A DNA stretch of 64,000 nt, taken from Rubripirellula reticaptiva. Its GTDB lineage: Bacteria; Planctomycetota; Planctomycetia; Pirellulales; Pirellulaceae. The position numbers were made by a program, and so were the translations under genes. Positions 37,601 through 54,527 of this stretch are shown piece by piece (position 1 is the stretch's first letter; every line of letters begins with the position of its first letter). The notes under the pieces were generated by a model that searched no databases, was not told where the DNA came from, and was given only the letters and a program-made list of their open reading frames with translations. Location: positions 1,714,768 through 1,778,767 of the forward strand of contig NZ_SJPX01000001.1 of assembly GCF_007860175.1 (NCBI RefSeq), written 5' to 3'.

Positions 37601-40600
37601 CAGATTCAACACTACGGGGCCGTACTGAGGGCGACCTTCCAAGAAGTCCAGGAACCCGTCCTCGATAGTACGTCCGTCGTCTGCCGCTAATGTTGGTAGG
37701 ACCGACGATACAGGTGACGAACCATTGGCCAATCCACCTGCTCCGTCAAAGAATGGTCCGTCGCCTTGTTCCAAGACAGGCCGAGTCGCGTTTCCAGCGA
37801 ATTGTCCGTGGATGTGAGCGACGTGCACTGCGCCAGGAATGCCGGTCAGATCTTGTAACCCTTCGGCGTCAATGACCACGCGAACCGTTCGAGTCGTTTC
37901 GGTCGGTGACGATACCGTGACATTTCCGACGCCCGAGACACCGGAATCGTTCAGCGGGACAAAGGTGAGTGCGAACGTTTGATCGGCCATCGGGTCGGCT
38001 TCTTGATTGTAGATGCCGCCACCGCGAACCGCTGTGTTGCTCGCGATCATGGTTCCGTCGATCGTCATCAAGCCGGTCGCCGAATTCCATAGCCCACCGC
38101 CCTCAATCGCTCGGTTGTTGCTAACGCTGCCGCCGATGATTGTGATGTCCGAATCGAAGGTGACGTGCAACCCGCCACCGTTGCCAGGACTGGCGTCTTC
38201 TGCGACCGAATTGCCGTCCGCGGCTTCGTCACCTCCCAACGTGATGTTATTCAGCATGACCGTAGCTCGACCGACCTCGATTCCACCGCCGGCACGGTTG
38301 GCCGTGTTGCCACTGATGATTGTATCGGTGACCGTCAGCGACCCGGCTCGGGTCAAAATCGCGCCGCCACTGCCCGCGGTTCCTGTCGCGGCGTTGCCGG
38401 ATAGGGTGCTGTCACTAATCGTGACGCTGCCATCAATGTTCAGGACCGCTCCGCCGCCGTCGCCCATCATTGTGCCGGCCGCAGAGTTACCAGTGATCGA
38501 TGTACCGGTGATGTCTAGCACGCCCATTGCAACGTTCATCACGCCGCCACCGCCACCGCGAACACCATCAGCGATGTTGTCGGCGATGTTGGCGTCGCTA
38601 ACCCGTAACGTGCCGCCGTTGTTGAACAGGGCTGCTCCGCCATTATCGTTGTCGATGCCGCTAGCCGTGTTGCCGGAGAGCATTGTGCCGCTGACCGTCA
38701 TCGTGCCGCTGCCGTTCCACAGTCCGCCGCCTTCGGAAGCCGCAATATTGTTGTTGACGGTACCGCCAATCACGCTAACCGTTCCGCCACCACTGACGTG
38801 CAGCCCACCACCGTTGCCCGGTGCGGCGATCGCGGGACTGACTCCGGCGTTGTTGCCATCCAAACTCACGTTGGTTAACGTCGTCGCCGATCCATCAGTA
38901 ACTTCGATTCCACCGCCCGCGCGGTTGGCAGTGTTGTCGGTGATCGCTGTATTAATGACCGTCAGAGATCCACCCAGGTTCAGGATACCACCGCCGCTGC
39001 CCGACGATCCATCAGCGACGTTACCGTCGATCGTCGCACCGGAGATTTGCAAGTCGCCGCCGTTATTGAACAGTCCACCGCCACCATTAGCGGCATTATT
39101 ACCGCTGGCGACATTCGACGTGATCGATCCGCCATTGATGCTCAAGGTTCCGGTTGCCGAGTTCCATAAGCCACCGCCTTCGCTGGCTGCCGTGTTGCTG
39201 CCAAAAATTACCATGTTCGACGTTACGATTGCTGCGCCAGTGGAATGCAAACCGCCGCCATTGATTCCGGCGGTATTGAATGAGACGTCGGTGCCAAGGT
39301 TTAGCGTCAGGTTGCCATCGACGACTTCCACGCCGCCACCAGCACGATTTGCTAAGTTGCCATCCGCGGCGACTGGTCCCCCAATGCGTGTTGAGTCAAT
39401 CGTTACGTTACCGTCGGTCGAAAAAATACCACCGCCGCTACCGAGTGTGCCATCGGCTGCATTGGCGGTGATGATTGCGTCGCTAACCGTGAGCGTGCCG
39501 CCATTGTTGAAAATTCCGCCGCCACCATCGTCAGCTGCGTCACCGGATGCGACGTTATTCACAATCGTGGTGCCGTCGACTGTCATCGTGCCAACGCTGT
39601 TCCACAAGCCGCCGCCCTCGCGAGCAGCGATGTTCCCACTGACCGTTCCGCCGTTGATCACCGCGTTGCCATCGCCGCTGATGTGCAGCCCGCCGCCATT
39701 TCCCGGCGTGGCAAAACCTACTGGACCAGCGATGTTGTTCGAAAGCGTAACGCCCGACATCGTCAACGTGCCACCTGCTGATTCGATCCCGCCACCGGCG
39801 CGGCTGGCGATATTGCCGTCGATCGTGCTGTCCGTGATCGTCAGTGCCCCGCCTGCGTTGAACAGTCCACCACCGCTGCCCATCGTCATCGGGAAAACTA
39901 ACTGCCCGCGTACCTCGCCCGATGGATTGTCAGTTGAATGAACATTGATATAGATCCCACCGGCGGCCAGGTCATCAATGTTCTCGGTTGGGAAATCAGC
40001 GTCGGTCAAACGCAGCCGGATGCCACCCGCTTCGGTGACAAAGTTCGACGCATTTAAATTGACGATCACACCTCCGTTGACGCCAGCATCACCGACATGC
40101 AGATGAGCTCCCGTCACCTGAGGAACTTCATCCTCGTCATTTTCGACTTCAACGCCTGTAACAAAAAGGTCAATCGAAAACGTATTGCCAGCGGGATCAT
40201 AGATAAACGTCGCATCGCCGGTCGCCGAAGTTGTTACTGGCGGATTTTCTTGCGCACCTGTCAACGAGACACTCGATGAAACCGCAGCCGAGTTGCCGCT
40301 AATGGTTGAATCAACAATCGTGACAGAACCGCCATCGTTAAACAACGCACCACCGCCTGCGCCGGAGCCGCTGCCTGTTGCCGTGTTATTCGCCAACGTG
40401 ACTGAGTCGAGCAATAGAGACTGGCCTGATGAAACAAAGATGGCTCCCCCACGTTCGGCGACACCGTCGCTAAGGGTTAAGCCTTCGACCGACACCGTTG
40501 TTACCACGCTTGCGTCATTGCCGGCATCAATTGAAAAAATGCGAGAGGCGCCGTCGCCGCTAATTGATTGAGCTGTCGCCGTGCCTAGCGAAATGCTGAG

Positions 40601-40957
40601 AGAATCGCTGATCGTTAGTTCGCTTCCAAGCGTGATTGCTGAAAGTCCGTCGGCGAAGGTGATTGTGTCGGTGATCCCGGGGCCCGTATCGCCTGCAACC
40701 GTGTCGGCGTTTACCACCGCATTTGTGTTGGCCGCCTGAACCGCTTCACGTAAACTCACCATGCCGTCTTCAGCAACGATATCGTCGGCCGTGTTGACCA
40801 GGTAAGCCGCCAAAACTCGCCGGTGCTCGAGAGGCTCGCCAAGCAATTGGCGGATCTGCGACCTGCCGCTGGTCGATCGTCGACCACTGCCTTGCTTGCG
40901 AGCATTTTTGCGGTCGGATTGAAGATCGAGCAGGCGAGAAGGTCGGAAACCAAACAT
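34634..40957 (-). CDS. Giant surface protein: beta-helix repeats, CHRD-like, Calx-beta and dockerin domains
   Basis: A 2107-residue protein. The start at 40957 was chosen because it has a ribosome site (GGAG) and opens the planctomycete giant-protein leader (MFGFRPSRLLDLQ ... LLGEPLEHRRVLAAYLVNT). Then comes a CSLREAVQAAN-type segment (DGMVSLREAVQAANTNAVVN), followed by long arrays of right-handed beta-helix units with phrases such as GNGGGLHISGDGNATI, ASEGGGLWNGSGTMTV and NRAGGGIEV repeated about ten times. CHRD-like domains lie near 160-290 and 900-1150. A 'choice-of-anchor Q' ending (GSPALGAGVAAGLATDQRGI) is followed by a Calx-beta domain (TFTFTVSRSDDVDASTSVDF; GETSKTITIDVMGDNLIEQD) and a dockerin-like pair (DTNANGETTSLDALLVINNL; DVNRDGRVSAIDALRVINHL). 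Probably a secreted adhesin or enzyme-anchoring protein. Confidence 0.85.
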   Translation of the reverse strand: MFGFRPSRLLDLQSDRKNARKQGSGRRSTSGRSQIRQLLGEPLEHRRVLAAYLVNTADDIVAEDGMVSLREAVQAANTNAVVNADTVAGDTGPGITDTITFADGLSAITLGSELTISDSLSISLGTATAQSISGDGASRIFSIDAGNDASVVTTVSVEGLTLSDGVAERGGAIFVSSGQSLLLDSVTLANNTATGSGSGAGGGALFNDGGSVTIVDSTISGNSAAVSSSVSLTGAQENPPVTTSATGDATFIYDPAGNTFSIDLFVTGVEVENDEDEVPQVTGAHLHVGDAGVNGGVIVNLNASNFVTEAGGIRLRLTDADFPTENIDDLAAGGIYINVHSTDNPSGEVRGQLVFPMTMGSGGGLFNAGGALTITDSTIDGNIASRAGGGIESAGGTLTMSGVTLSNNIAGPVGFATPGNGGGLHISGDGNAVINGGTVSGNIAAREGGGLWNSVGTMTVDGTTIVNNVASGDAADDGGGGIFNNGGTLTVSDAIITANAADGTLGSGGGIFSTDGNVTIDSTRIGGPVAADGNLANRAGGGVEVVDGNLTLNLGTDVSFNTAGINGGGLHSTGAAIVTSNMVIFGSNTAASEGGGLWNSATGTLSINGGSITSNVASGNNAANGGGGLFNNGGDLQISGATIDGNVADGSSGSGGGILNLGGSLTVINTAITDNTANRAGGGIEVTDGSATTLTNVSLDGNNAGVSPAIAAPGNGGGLHVSGGGTVSVIGGTVNNNIAASEGGGLWNGSGTMTVSGTMLSGNTASGIDNDNGGAALFNNGGTLRVSDANIADNIADGVRGGGGGVMNVAMGVLDITGTSITGNSAAGTMMGDGGGAVLNIDGSVTISDSTLSGNAATGTAGSGGAILTRAGSLTVTDTIISGNTANRAGGGIEVGRATVMLNNITLGGDEAADGNSVAEDASPGNGGGLHVTFDSDITIIGGSVSNNRAIEGGGLWNSATGLMTIDGTMIASNTAVRGGGIYNQEADPMADQTFALTFVPLNDSGVSGVGNVTVSSPTETTRTVRVVIDAEGLQDLTGIPGAVHVAHIHGQFAGNATRPVLEQGDGPFFDGAGGLANGSSPVSSVLPTLAADDGRTIEDGFLDFLEGRPQYGPVVLNLTSTQLRDADGGSNPPDGTPPLMHFLNLLTAGEIDAAALFPNGTEFNLDTTYTFDLTNADEARQFSNLSPLGLREVVLHGKTIATDISDVIDVAAMGTAPAGIDLGDGMSFRVTAPVAAATIDTIGGSVRISNANIVDNLATGDEASDGGGGIHNSGNVTLSNSTVTDNVANGISGSGGGVWNASLFKAEDTFISGNMANRAGGGIEATAGSSTTLTDVNLDGNNVGVSPAVAAPGNGGGLHITGNGNATITGGTVNNNVAASEGGGLWNGSGVMTVTGVTIDGNTASGNDADNGGGGLFNVGGTVLIDSSMITNNIADGSSGSGGGVLNAGTMTITNSTITSNNANRAGGGIEAIAGSTTTIRGGTLSNNIAGPTSSAAPGNGGGLHITGDGVAALSEATVDRNSAANEGGGLWNSAAGMLSVNRSTISNNASGDGGGIFNDGAAGDVTVINSTIAGNTATASGGAIASEGAAVELTSVTIADNTAATGGGISTIGGTVAVTNSIVSRNTATTDNDVFGALVDTGSNLIGVSAGLSTLADNGGPTQTIALLAGSPALGAGVAAGLATDQRGIARPQGSGVDIGAFESDLSAPTATLSITSTDADKNEGDAGTTTFTFTVSRSDDVDASTSVDFAVVGSGADPADAADFGGSLPSGTIIFAAGETSKTITIDVMGDNLIEQDETFTVTLSNATNPTTIATATAIATIQDDDFAVRETRIFVPTLVTRPHVIPGDSIPTAIIFQAISDTVVTVTPIGSASVGENIRILDGNTNPIGTFTGGITTATVTAGGLYAVIFEPQTTNRIYSIESSAGFSTLSSSPPTNIFEPTDTNANGETTSLDALLVINNLRSVSPTGAEGEQIISSSMTFLDVNRDGRVSAIDALRVINHLSRQRRPISNTADERGQDFLALSLPSSSTRDHEETNDAAVATLFDGEQTMLHSQFFAADPVDAVANSGPSIESSAADAAFDELQFDSDGLNLQIELLTPAV

Positions 40958-41439
40958 GGTGAAGACTCCAGAGATGCGGACACTTAGATATTTGAGGCTG
41001 CAACGAGAGCGGATGCGCAGGGTTCCGGTCGTTACCCCGACGCGACGCAAACGCCGTGCCTCTTGTCTTGGGCTAGGCTTGCTGGGCACGAGTTGTGTGC
41101 TTGGTGCGAGAATCGCGGAAGCTCGGTCGGCGTGAAAAAATTGAAGGCGACCGTTTAACCAGCCTGGTCGGTGGTTGCAGAAGTGTTTCGCTGGCCAAAT
41201 CGGATACAGTTCCAAGCATGGATGACCGTATCACGCAATTTGGCGTTGCGTTTTCGAAGCCCTGTTGTAACCAACTTTCGACCCAGCATTAGCGAAGGAG
41301 TAGGCTGAAATCGGTTACCGGTAGTGTTTCGCGGACGGATCTGTGGGAGAGGATTCAATGAACCATCCGGCGGAACGACACTGCGTTAGTCGCCCGCCGG
41401 ATCTTGTCCAGATTTTAATGCCTAGCGTCGAGGCTAGAA
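40958..41439. other. Intergenic region upstream of the giant surface-protein gene
   Basis: This 482 bp stretch separates two minus-strand genes and must hold the promoter of the giant gene. The frame of the giant gene stays open here for 86 codons, but the predicted residues (Arg/Leu-rich, no signal) do not look like protein. No RNA gene or clear palindrome was found. Confidence 0.4.
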
Positions 41440-42810
41440 TTACATGCTGATCTCGAAGCCCTTGCGGCTTTCGCGAGATAAGAACGCGTTGGCTTGATCA
41501 TCACCGATGATTTCACGCTTGGTCGGATCCCATTTTAGTTCGCGGCCTAAGCGGATTGCGATGTTTGCCAAGTGGCAAGTCTCGAGCATGCGGTTGTGCG
41601 ACCAAACATCCGAGATCGGTTGCTCGCGGGAATTCATCGCAGCGATCCAGTTGGCGGTGTGGTTTTCACTGACAGGGCCGCCGTAGACTGCTTCGACTGC
41701 GCCCTCGGGCAACGGATTGGTTTCCAAATCCTCGACCGGTTTGCCGGTCAGTTTGCCGCGGTTGACGAAGAAACGACCTTTGGTTCCTTCGAACAAAATG
41801 CCGTTGTCACCCTCGCTGGTGATGACCAGTGGAATGTCGCCGGGCATGTTCGCATGAATTTCAAACTTGGTCGGCGAATTGTACTGATCGCTGACGGTTG
41901 GATAACCATCTTTGTAATCCACAGGCAACGAAAAGCTGACCGGCGTGACCTTGTTCGGACCAGTAGCATCCGCGCCGAGCGCCCATGTCGCGATGTCAAC
42001 ATGGTGCGCACCCCAGTCGTTCATTTGGCCACCGGAATACTCGTACCAATTACGCCAAGCGTAATGACAATTGGTATAAAGTGGCACGCCGCCACCGTAG
42101 CCTTCACGCATTTCGGGCAAGGCACGGTAGGGAACCTTCGGGGCTGGGCCGAGCCATGTGTCCCAGTCGAGACCCTTAGGAACATCGATCGCCGGAATGA
42201 CTGGCGAACCGGTAGCACCGTTGATTCCACAAGTCACCTTGCGGATCTCGCCGATCCGGCCGTCACGGATCAACGCAATTGCTTTGAGGAACCGATGATC
42301 GCACTCGGTCCGTTGCATCGTTCCGACCTGGAAGACGCGACCAGTTTGCTTGACAACTTTCTCGATCAACTTGCCCTCGTCGATCGTCAGCGTCAAAGGC
42401 TTTTCACAGTAGACGTCTTTACCGGCCAGCATTGCTTCGACCGAGATCTTGGTGTGCCAGTGATCGGGTGCTGCAATCATGACCGCATCGATGTCGTCAC
42501 GGTCCAGGACCTTGCGGTAGTCGGCGTACCCGTCAGCCGTTTGGCCGGTCCTTTCTTTTAGCTTTGCCAGGTTCTCACCAAGCACCGTTTCGTCGAGGTC
42601 AGCAAAGGCGGCGAAGTCCGCGAACTTGGTTGACTTGCTCGTGATGGTCCAACCCTGGTTTCGCAGTCCAATAGTGGCGAAGACAGGTCGCTCGTTTGGT
42701 GAGTCTTGACCACGACTGACGGCGCTAGTTCCCATAAAGAACCCAGTCGCGGTCGCCGCGCTGGTTGCCTGAATAAAGTCACGCCGGTTGAATTTGCGTT
42801 TCGAAGTCAT
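41440..42810 (-). CDS. Tat-exported Gfo/Idh/MocA family oxidoreductase
   Basis: A 456-residue NAD(P)-dependent oxidoreductase. A Tat signal (NRRDFIQATSAATATGFFMG) starts it, so it is likely folded with its cofactor before export. The Rossmann part has VFATIGLRNQG, FAAFADLDETVLGENLAKLK and MIAAPDHWHTKISVEAMLAG; the family motif KDVYCEKPLTLTIDEGK carries the EKP Lys. The C-terminal alpha/beta domain contains MNDWGAHHVDIATWALGAD with the likely catalytic His/Asp. Family members oxidise or isomerise sugars, inositols and their derivatives; the substrate here is unknown. It is 68 bp downstream of the flavodoxin-like gene on the same strand. Confidence 0.88.
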   Translation of the reverse strand: MTSKRKFNRRDFIQATSAATATGFFMGTSAVSRGQDSPNERPVFATIGLRNQGWTITSKSTKFADFAAFADLDETVLGENLAKLKERTGQTADGYADYRKVLDRDDIDAVMIAAPDHWHTKISVEAMLAGKDVYCEKPLTLTIDEGKLIEKVVKQTGRVFQVGTMQRTECDHRFLKAIALIRDGRIGEIRKVTCGINGATGSPVIPAIDVPKGLDWDTWLGPAPKVPYRALPEMREGYGGGVPLYTNCHYAWRNWYEYSGGQMNDWGAHHVDIATWALGADATGPNKVTPVSFSLPVDYKDGYPTVSDQYNSPTKFEIHANMPGDIPLVITSEGDNGILFEGTKGRFFVNRGKLTGKPVEDLETNPLPEGAVEAVYGGPVSENHTANWIAAMNSREQPISDVWSHNRMLETCHLANIAIRLGRELKWDPTKREIIGDDQANAFLSRESRKGFEISM

Positions 42811-42878
42811 TTTGAATCCTCTACTGGGAGATCGGGGAAGGAATTAGAAAGAAAACTATTGGGAGAGTGAAGCTCCCG

Positions 42879-43442
42879 TTATTTGCCCAAGTCTTTGAAT
42901 CGTTCGTAAGTCTGATTGAGTGGGTGGGCGTCTTTCCGACCGTCAATCATACACGCAGTCCATTCGGAAAGTCGCCGTCCGAGTCGCCTGCAAGCTTCTT
43001 GGACCCGATCTTCCTCTGGAATGCCCGCTGAGATCGCTCCATAATGGGCCGAAAACTTAATGCCGGAATAGTCCGTCAGTCCAAAGATGAGAAAGCCGTA
43101 GTTGATCAAGATCGACATCAGCGCCATGCAGGTCCATTCCTGGCCACCGCCCCAAGCACCCGCAGACGAGAAAACACAACCGATTTTTCCATCTCGCTTC
43201 CCCCAATTCTCGATTGGCTGCTCGTCCCACCACCGTTTCATCTGCCAACTCACCGACCCATAGTTGGTGGGAGAGCCGAGTGCGATGCCGTCACACCAGT
43301 CGAGGTCAGTATGATCGGCTTGGTCAGTGCTTTTCAAACGCACATCAACGCCTTCAAGTTGACTTGCACCTTCAGCGACCAATTCTGCCATTCGCATGGT
43401 GTTCTGTGTGTTGGAGTGATAGAGAACTAGTACATTTGCCAT
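42879..43442 (-). CDS. Flavodoxin-like NAD(P)H:quinone oxidoreductase (WrbA-type)
   Basis: A 187-residue FMN-binding protein. The start at 43442 (MANVLVLYHSNTQNTMRMAE) is the natural flavodoxin N-terminus; the frame runs 29 codons further up without support. The phosphate-binding loop is YHSNTQNT, GIALGSPTNYGSVSWQMKRW forms the second FMN loop, and GCVFSSAGAWGGGQEWTC the third. The layout fits WrbA-type quinone reductases, which detoxify quinones by two-electron reduction in the cytoplasm. The MarR gene 67 bp upstream on the same strand is a likely regulator, a common pairing for quinone-responsive systems. Confidence 0.8.
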   Translation of the reverse strand: MANVLVLYHSNTQNTMRMAELVAEGASQLEGVDVRLKSTDQADHTDLDWCDGIALGSPTNYGSVSWQMKRWWDEQPIENWGKRDGKIGCVFSSAGAWGGGQEWTCMALMSILINYGFLIFGLTDYSGIKFSAHYGAISAGIPEEDRVQEACRRLGRRLSEWTACMIDGRKDAHPLNQTYERFKDLGK

Positions 43443-43509
43443 GTCGATTTTTACCGATGTGAATAACGGAAAGACAGCACACGCTTCGCCCAATGAAACT
43501 TTGTCCAAT

Positions 43510-49366
<5,857 letters not shown>

Positions 49367-49621
49367 GTGTTCATGATCGAGAGCAAGGATGGGCAAGTTG
49401 GCGGATCGGCCGAAATGACGCTCAACGGCGAGAAGCACAACAGCAGCCTATCCAATGTGAAAGTCGAAGACGGCAAAGTGTCGTTCGATGAGGTCCTCAA
49501 CTTTCAAGGCAACAATTTGCCGATCAGCTACTCAGGCACATTGGTCGACGATGAAATGCAACTGTCTCGTAAGGTGGGCGAATTCGCTACAGAGGAGTTC
49601 ACCGCAAAGCGATCCAAGTAG
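49367..49621 (+). pseudogene. Rest of the C-terminal module of the PVC-CE1 protein, cut off by an in-frame TAG
   Basis: The frame of the upstream gene continues past its TAG (49364-49366) for 84 codons: ESKDGQVGGSAEMTLNG, SNVKVEDGKVSFDEVLNFQG, SYSGTLVDDEMQLSRKVGEF, ATEEFTAKRSK. Together with the last residues before the stop ([14 protein letters not shown]) it forms the same module found inside the next gene and at the start of the GH10 gene. Aligned to the next gene ([10 protein letters not shown]), the TAG falls on a Tyr, so a TAC or TAT to TAG change is likely. Possibly translated by readthrough or from the ATG at 49373. Confidence 0.7.
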
Positions 49622-49622
49622 T

Positions 49623-49746
49623 TTTTGATGCAAGCCAACGAACCGCGAAACAGGTGCCACACCAGAGCCTCGTGACCGACGGCGGACACACTTGGATGAA
49701 CGCTCGAAATTACCTCGCAGAAACGCTGCAACTCTTCTTCAAATAG
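49623..49746 (+). pseudogene. C-terminal fragment of a further CE1-type esterase
   Basis: The plus-strand frame reads VFDASQRTAKQVPHQSLVTD, GGHTWMNARNYLAETLQLFF, K, stop. GGHTW with the following helix is the catalytic-His end of CE1/esterase-D-like enzymes. It is not in frame with the genes on either side. It looks like the leftover of a tandem esterase gene whose front part was deleted. Confidence 0.55.
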
Positions 49747-52122
<2,376 letters not shown>

Positions 52123-52211
52123 CTGCTGAGGCGTCCACCGAATTCAGATCCGGCGGGCGTTCCACCAATACCGTTGAGTGATCGAGAAGCCATCAACCTA
52201 GGAAAGTGTTC

Positions 52212-53657
52212 ATGAGAAATGTCGGAAAGCTGGCCATCGTCGGCGTGGTCGGGCTGTTGATTTTTGCTTTACCCGTATCTGCAGAGGAGATCGACGGTCA
52301 ATGGCATGCGATGTTCGACACACCGGCCGGAGTTCAGACGTACCATTTCGATTTCCAGGACATGGACGGCAAGCTGACAGCTAAGGCGGTCGTCGAGTCC
52401 GCTGATGAAATGCGTGATGTGGAGTTCGAGGAAGCCAAGCTGGACGGTGAAACGCTGAAGTTTGTGGAACTGCGGAAGTTTGGCGAGCGAGAGCTTCGCA
52501 TCGAATACACCGGCAAGCTGAGTGATAGAGGAATCATGTTCACTCGCAAAATCGGAGACTTCGGCAGTCAGGAATCGGGTGCAACTCGAGACATTCCCAA
52601 ACCGGAACCGCAGTCTTCTGCGCCGGTGGTCAAAGTTCATCTCGATCGCATCATCAAGGATGCTTACAAAGATTTATTTCGTGTTGGCACTGCCGGAGAT
52701 TTTCCATCGCGGTACTCGAGCGAGGAGCTACAGCTTGCGTCGGAGCATTTCAACGCCGTCACTCCGGAAAATTGCATGAAGCCTGAGCGTGTTCACCCGG
52801 ACGAGAAGACATGGCGATTCGAGCTTCCCGATGCGCTGGTCCAATGGGCAACCGACAGCAAAATGAGTGTCCACGGACATACGCTCGTCTGGCACGCGCA
52901 GACCGGTGATTGGTTCTTTCGGGATGGCGACCGAGAAGTCTTGACTCAGCGAATGAAAGATCACATCCACACGCTGGTTGGTCGATACCGAGGAGAAATC
53001 CAAAGCTGGGATGTCGTCAATGAAGCGATCAATGATGCTGGAAATGAAGAAACCGGGCAAACCGAGAACCTCCGCGATTCAAAATGGTTGCAAACACTGG
53101 GGCCGAAATTCCTGACGCTGGCGTTTAAGTTTGCCCACGAAGCTGACCCCGACGCAATCCTTTATTACAACGACTACAACATCGAATCCGGACCCAAGCA
53201 CGACAGTTCGATGGTCTTGTTGAAACGATTGCTCGATGACGGAGCACCGATTCACGCGGTTGGAATTCAGGGGCATTGGACGACCGGTCGCGTGCCTTAT
53301 GAAGACATCGACAAGGCGATCTCGGACTACGCTTCACTGGGTCTGAAGGTCAGCATCACCGAACTTGACGTCACGATTCGCGGAGCTTCCGGTGGTCAAT
53401 TCGGCGGTGGCTTTGGGCGAAGACGTTTTGGTAGCCGCGAACCAGCTTCGATAGAAGACCTCAACGCTCAAGCCGATGCATATGCAAAACTATTCGCGAT
53501 ATTCAGTAAGCACAAAGACGTGATTGAGCGAGTCACCTTTTGGGGCCTCAACGATCGCCGTACATGGCGTTTCGGACAGCATCCCTTGATCTTCGACGCC
53601 AACAACTATCCCAAACCGGCTTACGCTGCGATTGTAAACGAGCCAGGGCGCGACTGA
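52212..53657 (+). CDS. GH10 endo-beta-1,4-xylanase with N-terminal module
   Basis: A 481-residue exported enzyme (signal MRNVGKLAIVGVVGLLIFAL). Residues ~27-126 are the module shared with the two upstream genes. The GH10 barrel covers ~140-480: EHFNAVTPENCMKPERVHPD, SVHGHTLVWHAQTGDWFF, acid/base Glu 271 in WDVVNEAIND, YYNDYNIES, GIQGHWTTGR, nucleophile Glu 384 in SITELDVTIRG, and VTFWGLNDRRTWRFG. It should cut beta-1,4-xylan chains in the periplasm or outside. A Gly/Arg-rich insert (GGQFGGGFGRRRFGSREPAS) follows the nucleophile strand and is unusual. A GTG two codons before the chosen ATG is a possible start. Third gene of the xylan-type set, 89 bp after the CE1-CE6 gene. Confidence 0.93.
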   Translation: MRNVGKLAIVGVVGLLIFALPVSAEEIDGQWHAMFDTPAGVQTYHFDFQDMDGKLTAKAVVESADEMRDVEFEEAKLDGETLKFVELRKFGERELRIEYTGKLSDRGIMFTRKIGDFGSQESGATRDIPKPEPQSSAPVVKVHLDRIIKDAYKDLFRVGTAGDFPSRYSSEELQLASEHFNAVTPENCMKPERVHPDEKTWRFELPDALVQWATDSKMSVHGHTLVWHAQTGDWFFRDGDREVLTQRMKDHIHTLVGRYRGEIQSWDVVNEAINDAGNEETGQTENLRDSKWLQTLGPKFLTLAFKFAHEADPDAILYYNDYNIESGPKHDSSMVLLKRLLDDGAPIHAVGIQGHWTTGRVPYEDIDKAISDYASLGLKVSITELDVTIRGASGGQFGGGFGRRRFGSREPASIEDLNAQADAYAKLFAIFSKHKDVIERVTFWGLNDRRTWRFGQHPLIFDANNYPKPAYAAIVNEPGRD

Positions 53658-54160
53658 ATACCAAGCCACCGTTCGCTTGCCGAACCAAACATTGGCTAGG
53701 CACTGCCAAGGGCGACACAAGCAAATCACCACGTCGCCAAAGCACAATCATCGCGACTGAAATTAGCGACCGTGCCCAGGATCACCACGATAGGTCGCTT
53801 GACGTTCATCGCTAAAACTCACTTCGTGCATGTCTTATTCAACAGTCGTGAAATCTTTCAAGAAATCAATGTCTATGATTTTTTGTAGGGACCATGAATA
53901 CTTGTTCCATGCCATCGTTCAGCGGCGACGTTTCGCAAATGTTCGGACTCGAATACGGCTTCGGCGAAAAACAAGCAAGGCATCATCGGCGTCCAGGATG
54001 CTCAACACCGCGATTGAATCCGAATGGACCGTTGGTACTCGGCCGTTCCACCCGAAGCCGAACAGTCAAACTGGCTGAGCAACCGAACGTCGGTTTCCAT
54101 CATTCTCCGTTCGGTCGAAACTTGCCAAAAACCAGACTTTTTGAAGGCTGACAACATCTG
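53658..54160. other. Non-coding or decayed stretch after the xylanase gene
   Basis: I see no convincing gene in these ~500 bp. Short open frames exist on both strands but have no recognisable motif or start site. The region runs into a galactose-oxidase-like remnant and may be older debris of the same gene. Confidence 0.4.
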
Positions 54161-54480
54161 CTTCATCGATGCCTCGATTCGCGAGGTGACGCTGCGTTGG
54201 CCGATCGAATCGTGATCACCGACTCGCCGTCCAACGTTGACAATAGTGAAGCGTTCACGATCACTGTTGAGGACATGGGCGCTATCCAGCGAATTGCTGG
54301 GGTTCGCAGCGGTGCACTGACTCACGCAGTCAACAACGATATGTGTTTCGTTAACCTTGGCTTCACCGTGATCGACAGCAACACCATCCAGGTCATAACA
54401 TTCAACACAAGCATCATAATCCCCGGAACGTGAATGCTGTTCACGCTCGAAGCCGATGGCCAACGTTGTCGACACGCCAC
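54161..54480 (+). pseudogene. Remnant of a galactose-oxidase-like (DUF1929) C-terminal domain
   Basis: The plus-strand frame reads HRCLDSRGDAALADRIVITD, SPSNVDNSEAFTITVEDMGA, IQRIAGVRSGALTHAVNNDM, CFVNLGFTVIDSNTIQVITF, NTSIIIPGT, a TGA, MLFTLEADGQ. This matches the pattern of the DUF1929 domain that closes galactose/glyoxal oxidases (RPVITSAPS...GSVTHSF..DQRFV.LSFT...LTV.AP....PPGYYMLF), with the TGA where a Tyr is usual. The rest of the oxidase is absent. Recognised by eye from motif order only. Confidence 0.5.
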
Positions 54481-54527
54481 AGGCGTTGGTGTGAAAACGT
54501 TAGGGAACTGTCCCGCAGCATGGCAAC

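Noticed and set aside
35991..39941. Long plus-strand open frames (384 and 642 codons) with Pro-rich repeats opposite the giant gene
   Set aside because: They mirror the Gly/Asn-rich beta-helix repeats on the minus strand; the Pro/Leu/Val pattern is what the complement of such repeats gives, and there are no ribosome sites or domains.
54002..54475. Minus-strand 157-codon open frame
   Set aside because: It overlaps the plus-strand galactose-oxidase-like remnant, has no recognisable domain and is Cys/Ser-rich as shadows often are.
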